From contig NZ_JAPEOX010000001.1 of NCBI RefSeq assembly GCF_026340675.1, positions 4,092,001-4,156,000 on the forward strand: a stretch of DNA of 64,000 nt. Reading direction: 5' to 3'. Positions 42,506-51,133 of the stretch are shown piece by piece. Each line of letters starts with the position of its first letter. Positions within the stretch are counted from its first letter, which is position 1. The notes under the pieces are model-generated. The model was not told the origin of the DNA and did no database searches. It saw nothing but the letters and a program-made list of their open reading frames with translations. Position numbers and translations under genes: made by a program. Source of the stretch: Streptomyces sp. NBC_01264. GTDB lineage: Bacteria > Actinomycetota > Actinomycetes > Streptomycetales > Streptomycetaceae.

Positions 42506-43615
42506 ATCCTCCCCTCCCTGAAGGGAGGGGATTCCTCACTCTCCAGGGCTGATCGGGGATTTCTAGCTCACGCTGCCGGGCCAGGCAGTGCCTGGCCCGG
42601 TCTTCCGCGATCAGCACTAGCCGGGTTGAGACCAGCCCGGACCAGCATCACGCGGGCGGAGTTCTTGTCCCTGGGGGACACCGCTCTGCACGCGGTGCAG
42701 GCATACGTTCGTTCCGATACCTCTTCGACCCGGGCTTGCCCTTCGCCGGCTTACGGCGCGCCATCATCCGCTGATAGCGGGCGAGCCCAGCAACCGCCTT
42801 CCTGCCGTGCTCGGCGTGCCGGAGGTCGTGGTCGTCGCTGGTGGTGGTCGCCGTCTCCCTCACACCCCAGTCGATCCCGATCACCGCCCCCGTCTGCGGG
42901 AGCGGCTGGGCTTCGGTCGGGACGACGAACGAGCAGTACCAGTGCCCGAGACTGTCCTGATACACGCGCACGCTGGACGGGCCGGTGGGAAGGTGCCGCG
43001 ACCACACCACCGTCAGGGCGATCCCGCCCGCCAGATACAAGCGGCCGTCCCTCAACCGGAAACCGCGCTTGGTGTAGTTGAGAGACGGCAGCGCTTCCCG
43101 CTTCTTCTTCCACTTCGGCATCCCGGCCCGCTGCCGCACCGGCAACCGGTCCTCAATATCCTTCTGCGCCTTGGCCCGGGACTTCCCGAAATCCCGGATC
43201 AACTCTGCTGCGGAACGCTGGATCCCTCACGGAGCCAGGTGTTCGTCTTACGGCCCTCGGTCAGCATCTTGTCGAGCTGCCCCGGACCACACATCTGCTT
43301 GTCCGCGCCTCCGGGTCGGTGCTTGTTCCACAGGTGCGTCTGCTTCGACTTCGCGCAGCACTCGTTCCAGATCCACCGGCACCGGTCCCACTCACCCATC
43401 AGGGCGGCGAGCGCGGTAGACGACACACGGACGCGGAAGGTCCATCGGGCATGCCCGGCATCCCCCACGATCGGTGTCGTCGTCATTCCAGCAACCTAGC
43501 CCCGCCCACTGACAACAACCGAAAGCACAGGTCAGACCAGATGCGAACCGACCTCCGGCGCTCCGCGCCTCCACCCCAAGGACCCATTCCTCCACGGCCT
43601 GAAGGCCGGAGCCTC
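42504..43615 (-). mobile_element. TnpB-only (IS1341/IS605-type) element, degenerate
   Basis: The right-end hairpin is GAATCCTCCCCTCCC (42504-42518), loop TGAA, GGGAGGGGATTC (42523-42534), with a 3-base bulge. At the other end lies CGGCCT-GA-AGGCCG (43595-43608) with the same ATTCCTC nearby. The tnpB remnant between is on the minus strand. Such elements make no target duplication and carry no inverted repeats, so the outer boundary at the left end is approximate. The right end abuts the PIN remnant, whose stop codon overlaps it. Confidence 0.65.
42568..43486 (-). pseudogene. TnpB (IS200/IS605-family RNA-guided nuclease) pseudogene
   Basis: N-terminal part: MTTTPIVGDAGHAR... (95 codons), broken by a one-base loss near 43199-43201 (CAGCAGCAG read as CAGCAGAG). 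The second part continues in frame with IRDFGKSRAKAQ, the RuvC-I stretch VIGIDWGVRETAT (Asp retained) and LARYQRMMARRKP. A large deletion (junction near 42720) then removes about 150 codons with the catalytic Glu and part of the zinc finger. The last piece (YACTACRAVSPRDKNSA, VMLVRAGLNPA) is the TnpB C-terminus in another frame. It is not functional as a nuclease. Sequence style matches Streptomyces TnpB copies. Confidence 0.8.
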
Positions 43616-43637
43616 CTGGGAGAAACCCGGTGAACGA

Positions 43638-43679
43638 CCCCGGCCCCGCCTCACCCGAACGGGTGAGGCGGGGCCGGGG
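43638..43679. terminator. Strong terminator after the second ABC system
   Basis: A 19-bp perfect stem (CCCCGGCCCCGCCTCACCC with its complement), loop GAAC, beyond the 43704 gene end. Confidence 0.9.
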
Positions 43680-43703
43680 CTCCCCCGTACGACCGGCCGG
43701 CGA

Positions 43704-46277
43704 CTACTCGCTGGCGATCGCGTTCAGGACGTTCATCCGGCCCGCCCGGAAGGCCGGGACCAGGGCGGCCAGCAGGCCGACCAGGGCGGAGCCGGCGAAC
43801 ACGCCGAGGATGGTGGGCCACGGGATCTCGAGGATCTTCATGCCCTCCAGTGCGAGGAGCTGGTGGGCGGTGGCGCCCCAGCCCATGCCCAGGCCGAGGC
43901 CCAGGAGGGCGCCGAAGAGGGCGATGACCACCGACTCCAGGCGGATCATGCGGCGCAGCTGGCGGCGGGAGAGGCCGATGGCGCGCATCAGGCCGATCTC
44001 GCGGGTCCGCTCGACCACCGAGAGGGCCAGGGTGTTCACGACGCCCAGGACCGCGACGATGATCGCGAGGGCGAGGAGGGCGTAGACCACGTTCAGCAGC
44101 TGGCCGACCTGGTCCTTCAGCGCCTGCTTGTAGTCCGTCTGGTTGAGCACCTGGTACTGCGGGTACTCGGCCAGCGCCGACTTGACCGCCGCGTAGGCGG
44201 CGTCGTCCTGGCCGTCCTTCGCGGTGGCCAGCACCATGAAGGGCCGGGGCATCTTGTCGGCCGGCAGGTTCGCCTGGGCGACGGCCGTGCTGACGTACTT
44301 CATGCCCTTGTCGAGGTTGCCCTCGTCGCTGGTGATCGCCGCGACCTTGAGCTTGGCGGTCTTGCCGCCCGTGAAGGCGACCGTCATCTCGTCACCGAGC
44401 TTGACCTGGTGCTTGGTCGCGTACTCGGAGCCCACCGACATCGAGCCCGGCTTGTACGCGTCCGCGTGCTCGCCGGCCGTCGTCTTGCGGCGGACGTCCT
44501 GGGCGTACGTGGGGTCCTGGACCCCGATCCCGTCCGACTCGGTGGTGCCGTCGGGGGCGGTGATCTTGGCGTCGACCTCCCGGTAGGCGGTGACGTGCGC
44601 CAGGCCCGGCGTGGCCCGCAGCGCCTCCTCGGCCTGCGGTACGACCGGCTGCCCGGTCTGGGACTGGACGATGAAGTCCGCGCCGACCGACTTGTCGAGC
44701 TCGTCGGTGGCCGAGGCCACCATCGAGGAGCCGACCACCGACAGGCAGGCGACCAGCGCGAGGCCGATCATCAGCGCGGCGGCGGTGGCGCCGGTGCGGC
44801 GCGGGTTGCGCAGCGCGTTGCGCTCGGCGAGGCGGCCTATGGAGCCGAAGGGCCGCAGCACCGGGGCGGACAGGGCCCGGACCACGACGCCCGCGAGGAG
44901 CGGGCCGATCACGATGAAGCCGATGAGGGTGAACAGGACGCCCAGCCCCAGCCACTGCGCTCCGGTGCCCGCGGCGTCGGCGGTGCCGGCCAGGTACAGG
45001 GCCGCGGCGCCTATGCCGGTGAGGCCCAGGCCCAGGGCGGCGCGGATCCGGCCGGCCTTCTTGTCGCCGGGGGTGCCGGACTCACGCAGGGCGGCCATCG
45101 GGGAGACCTTGCCGGCCCGGCGGGCCGGGATGAAGGCGGAGACGACGGTGACGACGACACCGAGGACGATCCCGGTGACCGGGGTGGTCCAGGCGATGGT
45201 CAGGTCCTCGGTGGACAGGCTCATGCCCATCTGGCTCATGAGCTGCATCAGGCCGACGGCCAGGCCGACGCCAGCGGCGACGCCGAGGACCGAGCCGACC
45301 ACGCCGAGCAGCAGGGCCTCGATGACCACCGACTTGAGCACCTGGCCGCTGTCGGCGCCGATGGCCCGCATCAGGCCGATCTCACGGGTGCGCTGGGCGA
45401 CCAGCATCGAGAAGGTGTTGAAGATCAGGAAGATCCCGACGAGGAAGGCGATCGCGGCGAAGCCGAGCATCACCCACTTCATGATGTCGAGGAAGTCCAT
45501 GCTCTTCTTGTTGGCGTCCGCGGCTTCCTTCGCGGTCTGCAGCTTGTAGGTGTCGGCGCCGACGGCGGCGGCCACGTTCGCCTTGAGCTGCGCGTCGCTC
45601 ACCCCGTCCTTGGCGGTGACGTTCAGGTGGGTGAAGGTGTCCGGGGCGCCGAGCAGCTTCTGCTGCGCGGTGGCGGTGTCGAAGTAGACGACGGTCGCGC
45701 CCGGGTTGGTCACAGTGAAGGCGGCGATGCCGGTGATCTTGGAGCGGATGTCGCCGGTGACGGCGATGGTGCGGATGTCGTCGCCCAGCCCCAGGTGGTG
45801 CTTCTTCGCGGTGTCGCTGTCGATCATCACGTCGGTGGGGCCTCGCGGGGCCTGCCCCTCGATGATCTTCATCGACTTCAGTTCGTTCTCGGTCCAGTTG
45901 CCCGCGAAGGTCGGAGCTCCGGTGGTCGAACCGAGGTTCTCGTTCTTCGAGTTGACGACGGTGACCGCCATCGAGGAGACGCCGCCCTCGACGGACTTGA
46001 CGCCCTCGGCCTTCTTCACCTGCGCGACGAGGGAGGCGGGCAGCGCCTGCGGCTTGCCGGTGTCGGGGGTCTCCCCGCCGCTCTCGGCCTCCTTCGGGGT
46101 GACCGTGACATTGGAGTTGGTGACCGCGAACAGCTTGTCGAAGGTGGTGTTCATGGTGTCCGTGAACACCAGCGTCCCGCAGACGAAGGCGACGGACAGC
46201 AGGACGGCCACGGCGGAGAGCGCCATGCGTCCCTTGTGCGCGAAGAAATTGCGCCGCGCGGTCTTCATGACGGTCAT
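43704..46277 (-). CDS. FtsX/MacB-type ABC permease with two core modules (second copy)
   Basis: 857 residues from ATG 46277, which overlaps the ATPase stop by four bases (ATGA). The plan matches the permease at 11642: helix 1, a large extracytoplasmic domain, three helices, the PARRAGKVSPMAAL loop, a second set with NALRNPRRTGATAAALMIG, and a final trio of helices ending NVLNAIASE. The periplasmic domains differ most from the paralogue, suggesting different ligands. Partner ATPase is 46274-47062. It probably exports or senses a cell-envelope-active compound. The ATG overlap implies coupled translation. Confidence 0.92.
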   Translation of the reverse strand: MTVMKTARRNFFAHKGRMALSAVAVLLSVAFVCGTLVFTDTMNTTFDKLFAVTNSNVTVTPKEAESGGETPDTGKPQALPASLVAQVKKAEGVKSVEGGVSSMAVTVVNSKNENLGSTTGAPTFAGNWTENELKSMKIIEGQAPRGPTDVMIDSDTAKKHHLGLGDDIRTIAVTGDIRSKITGIAAFTVTNPGATVVYFDTATAQQKLLGAPDTFTHLNVTAKDGVSDAQLKANVAAAVGADTYKLQTAKEAADANKKSMDFLDIMKWVMLGFAAIAFLVGIFLIFNTFSMLVAQRTREIGLMRAIGADSGQVLKSVVIEALLLGVVGSVLGVAAGVGLAVGLMQLMSQMGMSLSTEDLTIAWTTPVTGIVLGVVVTVVSAFIPARRAGKVSPMAALRESGTPGDKKAGRIRAALGLGLTGIGAAALYLAGTADAAGTGAQWLGLGVLFTLIGFIVIGPLLAGVVVRALSAPVLRPFGSIGRLAERNALRNPRRTGATAAALMIGLALVACLSVVGSSMVASATDELDKSVGADFIVQSQTGQPVVPQAEEALRATPGLAHVTAYREVDAKITAPDGTTESDGIGVQDPTYAQDVRRKTTAGEHADAYKPGSMSVGSEYATKHQVKLGDEMTVAFTGGKTAKLKVAAITSDEGNLDKGMKYVSTAVAQANLPADKMPRPFMVLATAKDGQDDAAYAAVKSALAEYPQYQVLNQTDYKQALKDQVGQLLNVVYALLALAIIVAVLGVVNTLALSVVERTREIGLMRAIGLSRRQLRRMIRLESVVIALFGALLGLGLGMGWGATAHQLLALEGMKILEIPWPTILGVFAGSALVGLLAALVPAFRAGRMNVLNAIASE

Positions 46278-47062
46278 GACGTCCGCCCGCGCGCGTCGAA
46301 GTCCTTCATGCGGTCCAGGACCTGGTCGGCGGTGGGCGTGTGCATCTCGTCCACGATCCGGCCGTCCGCGAGGAAGATGACGCGGTCCGCGTAGGAGGCG
46401 GCGACCGGGTCGTGCGTGACCATGACGATGGTCTGGCCGAGCTCGTTCACCGAACGGCGCAGGAAGCCCAGGACCTCCGCGCCGGCCCGGGAGTCGAGGT
46501 TTCCGGTCGGCTCGTCGCCGAAGATGATCTGGGGCCGCGAGGCCAGGGCGCGGGCAACCGCCACACGCTGCTGCTGGCCGCCGGAGAGCTCGGTCGGACG
46601 GTGCTTGAGGCGGCCCGCCAGGCCCACGGTCTCCACGACCCGGTTCAGCCACTCCGCGTCGGCCTTGCGGCCGGCGATGTCCATGGGGAGCGTGATGTTC
46701 TCCAGGGCGTTGAGCGTCGGCAGCAGGTTGAAGGCCTGGAAGATGAAGCCGATCCGGTCGCGGCGCAGCTGCGTGAGCTTCTTGTCCTTCAGCCCGGTGA
46801 TCTCGGTGTCGTCCAGGAAGATCTGGCCGCTCGTCACCGTGTCCAGACCGGCCAGGCAGTGCATCAGCGTGGACTTGCCGGAGCCCGAGGGCCCCATGAT
46901 CGCGGTGAACTGGCCGCGGTGGATGTCCACGTCCACCGCGTCGAGGGCGACGACCCGCGTCTCGCCGGAGCCGTAGGCCTTGACGACCTTCCGTGCCCGC
47001 GCCGCGACGGCCTCATGCCCTCCAGTACCCCCGTGCCTGGTTTCGGTCATAGCCGTTGTCAC
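46274..47062 (-). CDS. ABC transporter ATP-binding protein, LolD/MacB type (second copy)
   Basis: 262 residues from GTG 47062 (GAGG 8 bases upstream); ATG 47050 is an alternative. It has Walker A GPSGSGKST, FIFQAFNLLP, LSGGQQQRVA, Walker B IIFGDEP and VMVTHDP. The sequence is nearly the same as the 10805 ATPase from the Walker A on, and the N-terminal 30 residues are unrelated. It is co-transcribed and coupled with the permease at 43704. A 20-C tract lies about 110 bases upstream of its start. Confidence 0.93.
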   Translation of the reverse strand: MTTAMTETRHGGTGGHEAVAARARKVVKAYGSGETRVVALDAVDVDIHRGQFTAIMGPSGSGKSTLMHCLAGLDTVTSGQIFLDDTEITGLKDKKLTQLRRDRIGFIFQAFNLLPTLNALENITLPMDIAGRKADAEWLNRVVETVGLAGRLKHRPTELSGGQQQRVAVARALASRPQIIFGDEPTGNLDSRAGAEVLGFLRRSVNELGQTIVMVTHDPVAASYADRVIFLADGRIVDEMHTPTADQVLDRMKDFDARGRTS

Positions 47063-47173
47063 GGTGTTTCCCCTCGTCCTGATCCCTGTGATGCGCTTCA
47101 TCGGAAGTCTGCTGGGCGGGGGTGCCGCGGCGCGCTGGTGCCAATCGCCGTATCCATAGGGGTGCTAGCCCTA

Positions 47174-47193
47174 CCCCCCCCCCCCCCCCCCCC
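47174..47193. repeat. Run of 20 consecutive C in a divergent promoter region
   Basis: Homopolymer of 20 C (20 G on the other strand). It lies 112 bases upstream of the ABC ATPase GTG at 47062 and 206 bases before the MFS ATG at 47399. Tracts of this length slip during replication and are hard to sequence, so the length could be a consensus error or a true variable site. Confidence 0.8.
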
Positions 47194-47398
47194 GGACTCC
47201 CGCCCTGTAGAAACCAGTTAAGGACGCCCCCGCTCTTTCCTCCTCCTCCCCTGGGACGAAGCGTCCCTGGATCCTTGTGAGGACCAACCCCTAGGGGATC
47301 TCGCCCGTTGGGACGAGGCGCCCTGAGGGGATACCGCCCCGTAATGCCGCAGTGAGAAGGTGTCTTCGCAGGTACGCACGGGGGGGGAAGGGTTTTTC

Positions 47399-49024
47399 AT
47401 GGGCTCAGGGGAGAGCACGGGCGCGAGTACCGGCGACAGTGCCGGAGGCATAGCCGGGGGCGGCCCCGGCGGATCCGGAGGCCAAGCCTCCGCCACGTCC
47501 GGGACCCCGGCTCCGCAGGCGGAGTCCCCGCCCGGGCGGCCCCGTACGGCCGTCGTCGCCGCCCTGATGCTGACCATGGGCCTCGTCGCCCTCGACGCCG
47601 CCATCGTCGCCACCGCCGTCCCGCAGATCGTCGGCGACCTCGGCGGCTTCGCCGTCTTCTCGTGGATCTTCTCGGGCTACGTCCTGGCCGGAACGGTCAC
47701 CCTGCCCGTCTACGGCAAGCTCTCCGACACCTACGGCCGCAAGCCCGTCCTGCTCCTCGGCATCAGCCTCTTCCTGCTCGGCTCGCTGCTGTGCGCGGCC
47801 GCCTGGAACATGGCCGCCCTCATCGCCTTCCGGATCCTGCAGGGCCTGGGCGGCGGTGCCCTGCAGGGCACCGTCCAGACCCTGGCCGCCGACCTCTACC
47901 CGCTCAAGGACCGGCCGCGCATCCAGGCCCGGATGTCCGCAGTCTGGGCCACCTCGGCGCTGGCCGGCCCGGCGCTCGGCGGGCTGATCGCCACGTACAC
48001 CGACTGGCGCTGGATCTTCCTGCTCAACCTGCCGCTGGCCGCCGCCGCCCTGCTGATCATCAGCCGCCACCTGATCGAGCCCACCCTGCCCCCCGGCCGC
48101 ACCGGCCCCGTCGACTGGGCGGGAGCCGTCGCCGTCTTCGCCTGCGGGGGGCTGCTGCTCTTCGCGCTGGTGCAGGGCGGAGTCGCCTGGCCCTGGCTGT
48201 CGGCGCCCTCGCTGGGGCTGTTCGCGGCCGCTGTCGTACTGGGCGTGCTCGTCGTCCGGATCGAACGCCGGGCCGAGCAGCCCATCCTGCCCGGCTGGGT
48301 GTGGCGCCGGCGCACCATCGCCGCCGTGAACCTGGCCATGGCCGGGCTCGGACTGCTGATGGTCGCCCCGATGGTGTTCATGCCGACGTACGCCCAGACC
48401 GTCCTGGGCCTCGGCCCGACCGGCGCCGGTCTGGTCACCTCCGCGATGACCCTGAGCTGGCCGATCAGCGCCGCCCTCGCCCAGCACGTCTACCGGCGCA
48501 TCGGCTTCCGCAACACCGCCGCCACCGGGGTCGCCCTGGCCGCCGCCGTCCTCGGCGCCTTCACCCTGCTCCCCTACCCCCCGCCGGTCTGGCAGCCCGT
48601 ACTGATCATGCTGCTGCTGGGCGGGGCCCTCGGCCTCTTCCAGCTCCCGCTGATCGTCGGGGTCCAGTCCACGGTGGGCTGGGAGGAGCGCGGAACCACC
48701 ACCGCCTCGGTTCTGTTCTGCCGCAACGTCGGCCAGAGCGTCGGAGCCGCGCTGCTGGGGGCCGTGGCCAACGCCACCATCGCCGGCCGGCTGGCTCAGG
48801 CCCCGGTGGCGGGACTCCCCTCGAACCTGGACGACGTCTCCAAGGCCCTGACCCACCCCGACCTCCTCGCCCCCGAGGCCGCGGAGTACCTGCGCCGGGC
48901 GGTGGCCGCCGCCGGGGACCACATCTTCCTCGGCGCGACCCTCGCTGCGGCCGCGTCGGCGCTGGTGCTGCTGCTGGTGGCACCGCGGCGGTTCCCGGTC
49001 CTGCCGGAGCAGCGGGAGGGCTGA
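47399..49024 (+). CDS. DHA2-family (14-TM) multidrug MFS transporter
   Basis: 541 residues from ATG 47399 (GAAGGG 6 bases upstream), chosen because the longer GTG frame adds only low-complexity residues. A Gly/Ser/Pro-rich N-terminal extension of about 45 residues precedes the helices. Motif D1 LDAAIVATAVPQI, motif A GKLSDTYGRKPVLLLG, motif C GPALGGLIATYTDWRW are present, the EmrB/QacA pattern with 14 segments. It is predicted to export drugs or biosurfactants using the proton gradient. It is divergent from the ABC system across a poly-C tract. The next gene starts 79 bases downstream. Confidence 0.9.
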   Translation: MGSGESTGASTGDSAGGIAGGGPGGSGGQASATSGTPAPQAESPPGRPRTAVVAALMLTMGLVALDAAIVATAVPQIVGDLGGFAVFSWIFSGYVLAGTVTLPVYGKLSDTYGRKPVLLLGISLFLLGSLLCAAAWNMAALIAFRILQGLGGGALQGTVQTLAADLYPLKDRPRIQARMSAVWATSALAGPALGGLIATYTDWRWIFLLNLPLAAAALLIISRHLIEPTLPPGRTGPVDWAGAVAVFACGGLLLFALVQGGVAWPWLSAPSLGLFAAAVVLGVLVVRIERRAEQPILPGWVWRRRTIAAVNLAMAGLGLLMVAPMVFMPTYAQTVLGLGPTGAGLVTSAMTLSWPISAALAQHVYRRIGFRNTAATGVALAAAVLGAFTLLPYPPPVWQPVLIMLLLGGALGLFQLPLIVGVQSTVGWEERGTTTASVLFCRNVGQSVGAALLGAVANATIAGRLAQAPVAGLPSNLDDVSKALTHPDLLAPEAAEYLRRAVAAAGDHIFLGATLAAAASALVLLLVAPRRFPVLPEQREG

Positions 49025-49103
49025 GGAGCCCGGGGCGACTTGTCATGCCCGGGCCGATTCGGTAACCCTCTGCGGAGACGCCGTACTTCCGGGGGGACCA
49101 CAC

Positions 49104-49913
49104 ATGACGTCCGCACTCTTCGCACTCGCCTTACTCGCCGTGCTGGCGGGCCCCGTCCTCCTACGCCTGATCCGCCACCCCGGCTTCGTCACCGGCCGCG
49201 ACGGGCGCCTCTCCACCTCGATCACCCTGGCCCTGGCCTGGACGGTCATCCTCCTCTGGCTGCTCCTGGCCACCCTCGGCTACGGACTCACCGCGGGCGG
49301 CGGAGTCGACTGGTTCCAGGGCCCCGAGGGCCCCCTGTCCTCCCTGACGACCGTCTACCTCCCCCTGCTCGGAGGCCCGTACGCCGCCCTGATCGCGGCG
49401 AAGGCGGTGGTCGGCATGCGGGTGGAGCGGGGCTCCTTGGCCAAACCGGCGCCGAGGGGCACCGAGCGGCGCCCCGTGCACGACCTGATCTCGAACGACG
49501 GCGGGCGGACCGATCTGGTCGACCTGCAGTACGTCGCCCTGAGCGCGGTCACGATGCTGTACGTGGTGGCGTTCTTCCTGTCGGACGTAGGCGGCGGGCT
49601 GCCGAAGCTGCCGGCCGAGATGTGGGCGCTGACGGGGGCGCCGGCCGGCGCGTACCTCCTGAACAAGGTGGCCTTGCGAGGCAATCCGGTCATCACCGGG
49701 GTCTCCGTCTCGGACGGCGTCCTGACGGTCGAAGGCGGCGGCTTCGGAGACGCCCCCCGCATCGAACTGGACGGCACCCCGCTCCCGACCAAGGTCACCC
49801 CGACGGGCGCCCTGACGGCTCCCCTCCCGACTCCGCCCCCCTCCACCTTCACGGTGGTGGTCACCACCCACGGCCTCCGCAGCGACCCGTCCCCCTACAA
49901 CCCCCCGTCCTGA
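49104..49913 (+). CDS. Membrane protein of unknown function with a TTA codon at position 10
   Basis: 269 residues from ATG 49104, with GGGGGA 7 bases upstream. Hydrophobic segments at about 3-20, 39-63 and two more (about 81-105 and 147-165) suggest four membrane helices, followed by a soluble C-terminal domain (about 195-269) that resembles an Ig-like/IPT beta fold (VITGVSVSDGVLTVEGGGFG). Codon 10 is TTA (49131-49133), the only clear in-frame TTA I found in an intact gene of this window. It makes expression potentially dependent on bldA. Follows the MFS gene on the same strand. Confidence 0.85.
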   Translation: MTSALFALALLAVLAGPVLLRLIRHPGFVTGRDGRLSTSITLALAWTVILLWLLLATLGYGLTAGGGVDWFQGPEGPLSSLTTVYLPLLGGPYAALIAAKAVVGMRVERGSLAKPAPRGTERRPVHDLISNDGGRTDLVDLQYVALSAVTMLYVVAFFLSDVGGGLPKLPAEMWALTGAPAGAYLLNKVALRGNPVITGVSVSDGVLTVEGGGFGDAPRIELDGTPLPTKVTPTGALTAPLPTPPPSTFTVVVTTHGLRSDPSPYNPPS

Positions 49914-49999
49914 CACCCCCTGCGCGGCCGCGCCGTCCCTGCGGGGCCGGGTCCCCTACCCACCCTTCCACCGTTCCCCGGGCCAGCCCGGACCCCGGT

Positions 50000-50082
50000 C
50001 CTCAAACGCCGGACGGCTGAAAAGACCCGGGGCCGGTGCCAGCCCGCACGCAGGCCAACCCCAGCCCCGCCGGCGCTTGAGG
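50000..50082. repeat. Inverted pair of the CTCAAACGCCGG / CCGGCGCTTGAGG element
   Basis: CCTCAAACGCCGG (50000-50012) and CCGGCGCTTGAGG (50070-50082) are reverse complements at 12 of 13 positions, in a non-coding spacer between convergent genes. The core CCGGCGCTTGA also occurs at 987-997, so this is a dispersed small repeat. Confidence 0.6.
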
Positions 50083-50124
50083 CGCAGGGGCCCGGGGACT
50101 GGTCCCCGGCAACGGCGCCGCAGG

Positions 50125-50997
50125 CTAGCCCTCCGCCGGAGCCCGCCCCGTCAGCGCCGCAAGGCTGGAGCGGACATGGTTCATGTGCGCCCGCATCTCG
50201 TCCTGGGACTCGCCGTGTTCCCGAAGGATCCGCTCCGTCTCCCGCCCGACCCGCTCCTCCCGCACCCGCGCCTCCGCGATCAGCTCCGCCGCCTTCGCCT
50301 CCGCGTCCTCCTGCCCGTGCCGGGCCGTCTCCTGGGTCTGCGCGAAGGCCCGCTTCGCCTCCCCCAGCCGGGACTCCGCGTACCGCTCCAGCTCCGCGTG
50401 CCGCGACTCCAGCTCCGCCTCCCGCGCCGCCAGCTCCCGCTCCGCCGCGTCCCACCGCTCCGTGTGTTCCTGCTCGCGCTCCGCGAGCAGCGTCTCCGCC
50501 CGGCGGGCCGCGTCCGCCAGCGTCGCCTGCGCCTCCGCGCGCCACGCCGCCGCGTCGTCCCGCGCCTCCGTCCGCGCGTCGTCCGCCTCGCGCCCCGCCC
50601 GCAGCAGCGCCTGCCGGGCCCGGACCTCGGTCTGCTCGCGCACCGCCTCCGCGTCGCCGCGCGCCAGCTCCGTCACCCGGTCCGCGTGCGCCTCGGCGGC
50701 GCCCGCCGCCGCGAGCGCGTCCGCCCGCGCGTCACCCCGTAGGGTCTCGGACTCCTCCTCGGCCAGCAGCAGGATCCGGCGGGCGCGCTCGCCGAGCTCG
50801 TCGTACGTCTGCGGGGCCAGTCCGGAGACCGCGACGCGCAGCCGCTCCGCCTCCGCCTCCATGTCCCGGGCCAGCACGGTCAGGCGGGCCACCCGCTCCC
50901 AGGCGTCGTCCCGGCTGCCCGAAAGCCGGGCGAGGTACCGGTCCACCTCTTCCGCCCGGTAGCCGCGGCCGCGCACGGTCGTAAAGGGTGCACTCAT
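50125..50997 (-). CDS. DivIVA-like/Scy-FilP-like coiled-coil protein
   Basis: 290 residues. A short N-terminal DivIVA-type segment (FTTVRGRGYRAEEVDRYLARL) is followed by one long Ala/Glu/Arg-rich coiled coil (about 45-270) with heptad periodicity. In Streptomyces such proteins (often called cellulose-binding) form filaments or organise polar growth (DivIVA, Scy, FilP). No membrane helix or signal is present. It probably acts as a cytoskeletal or polarity scaffold. It is downstream (same strand) of the deaminase/SUKH gene at 51134, separated by a terminator. Confidence 0.75.
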   Translation of the reverse strand: MSAPFTTVRGRGYRAEEVDRYLARLSGSRDDAWERVARLTVLARDMEAEAERLRVAVSGLAPQTYDELGERARRILLLAEEESETLRGDARADALAAAGAAEAHADRVTELARGDAEAVREQTEVRARQALLRAGREADDARTEARDDAAAWRAEAQATLADAARRAETLLAEREQEHTERWDAAERELAAREAELESRHAELERYAESRLGEAKRAFAQTQETARHGQEDAEAKAAELIAEARVREERVGRETERILREHGESQDEMRAHMNHVRSSLAALTGRAPAEG

Positions 50998-51061
50998 CCT
51001 GGAAGCGCCTCTCTCGCGGGGGTTCCCGCCAAGGATGCGTCATTTGCTCCCAGAAGCCCGA

Positions 51062-51104
51062 ATGGCCGGGCCGAGACCCTGTTCGAGGGTCACGACCCGG
51101 CCAT
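51062..51104 (-). terminator. Terminator of the deaminase/SUKH operon
   Basis: Nested stem: ATGGCCGGG/CCCGGCCAT outer (51062-51070, 51096-51104) and GACCCT/AGGGTC inner, loop GTTCG. It is 30 bases beyond the stop at 51134. Confidence 0.8.
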
Positions 51105-51133
51105 CCCTGCCGGATCAGCGGAAACCGGTCAGA

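Noticed and set aside
50125..50997. Literal cellulose-binding function for the coiled-coil protein
   Set aside because: It is a cytosolic coiled coil without signal peptide or carbohydrate-binding motif. The name is a historical label in the genus.
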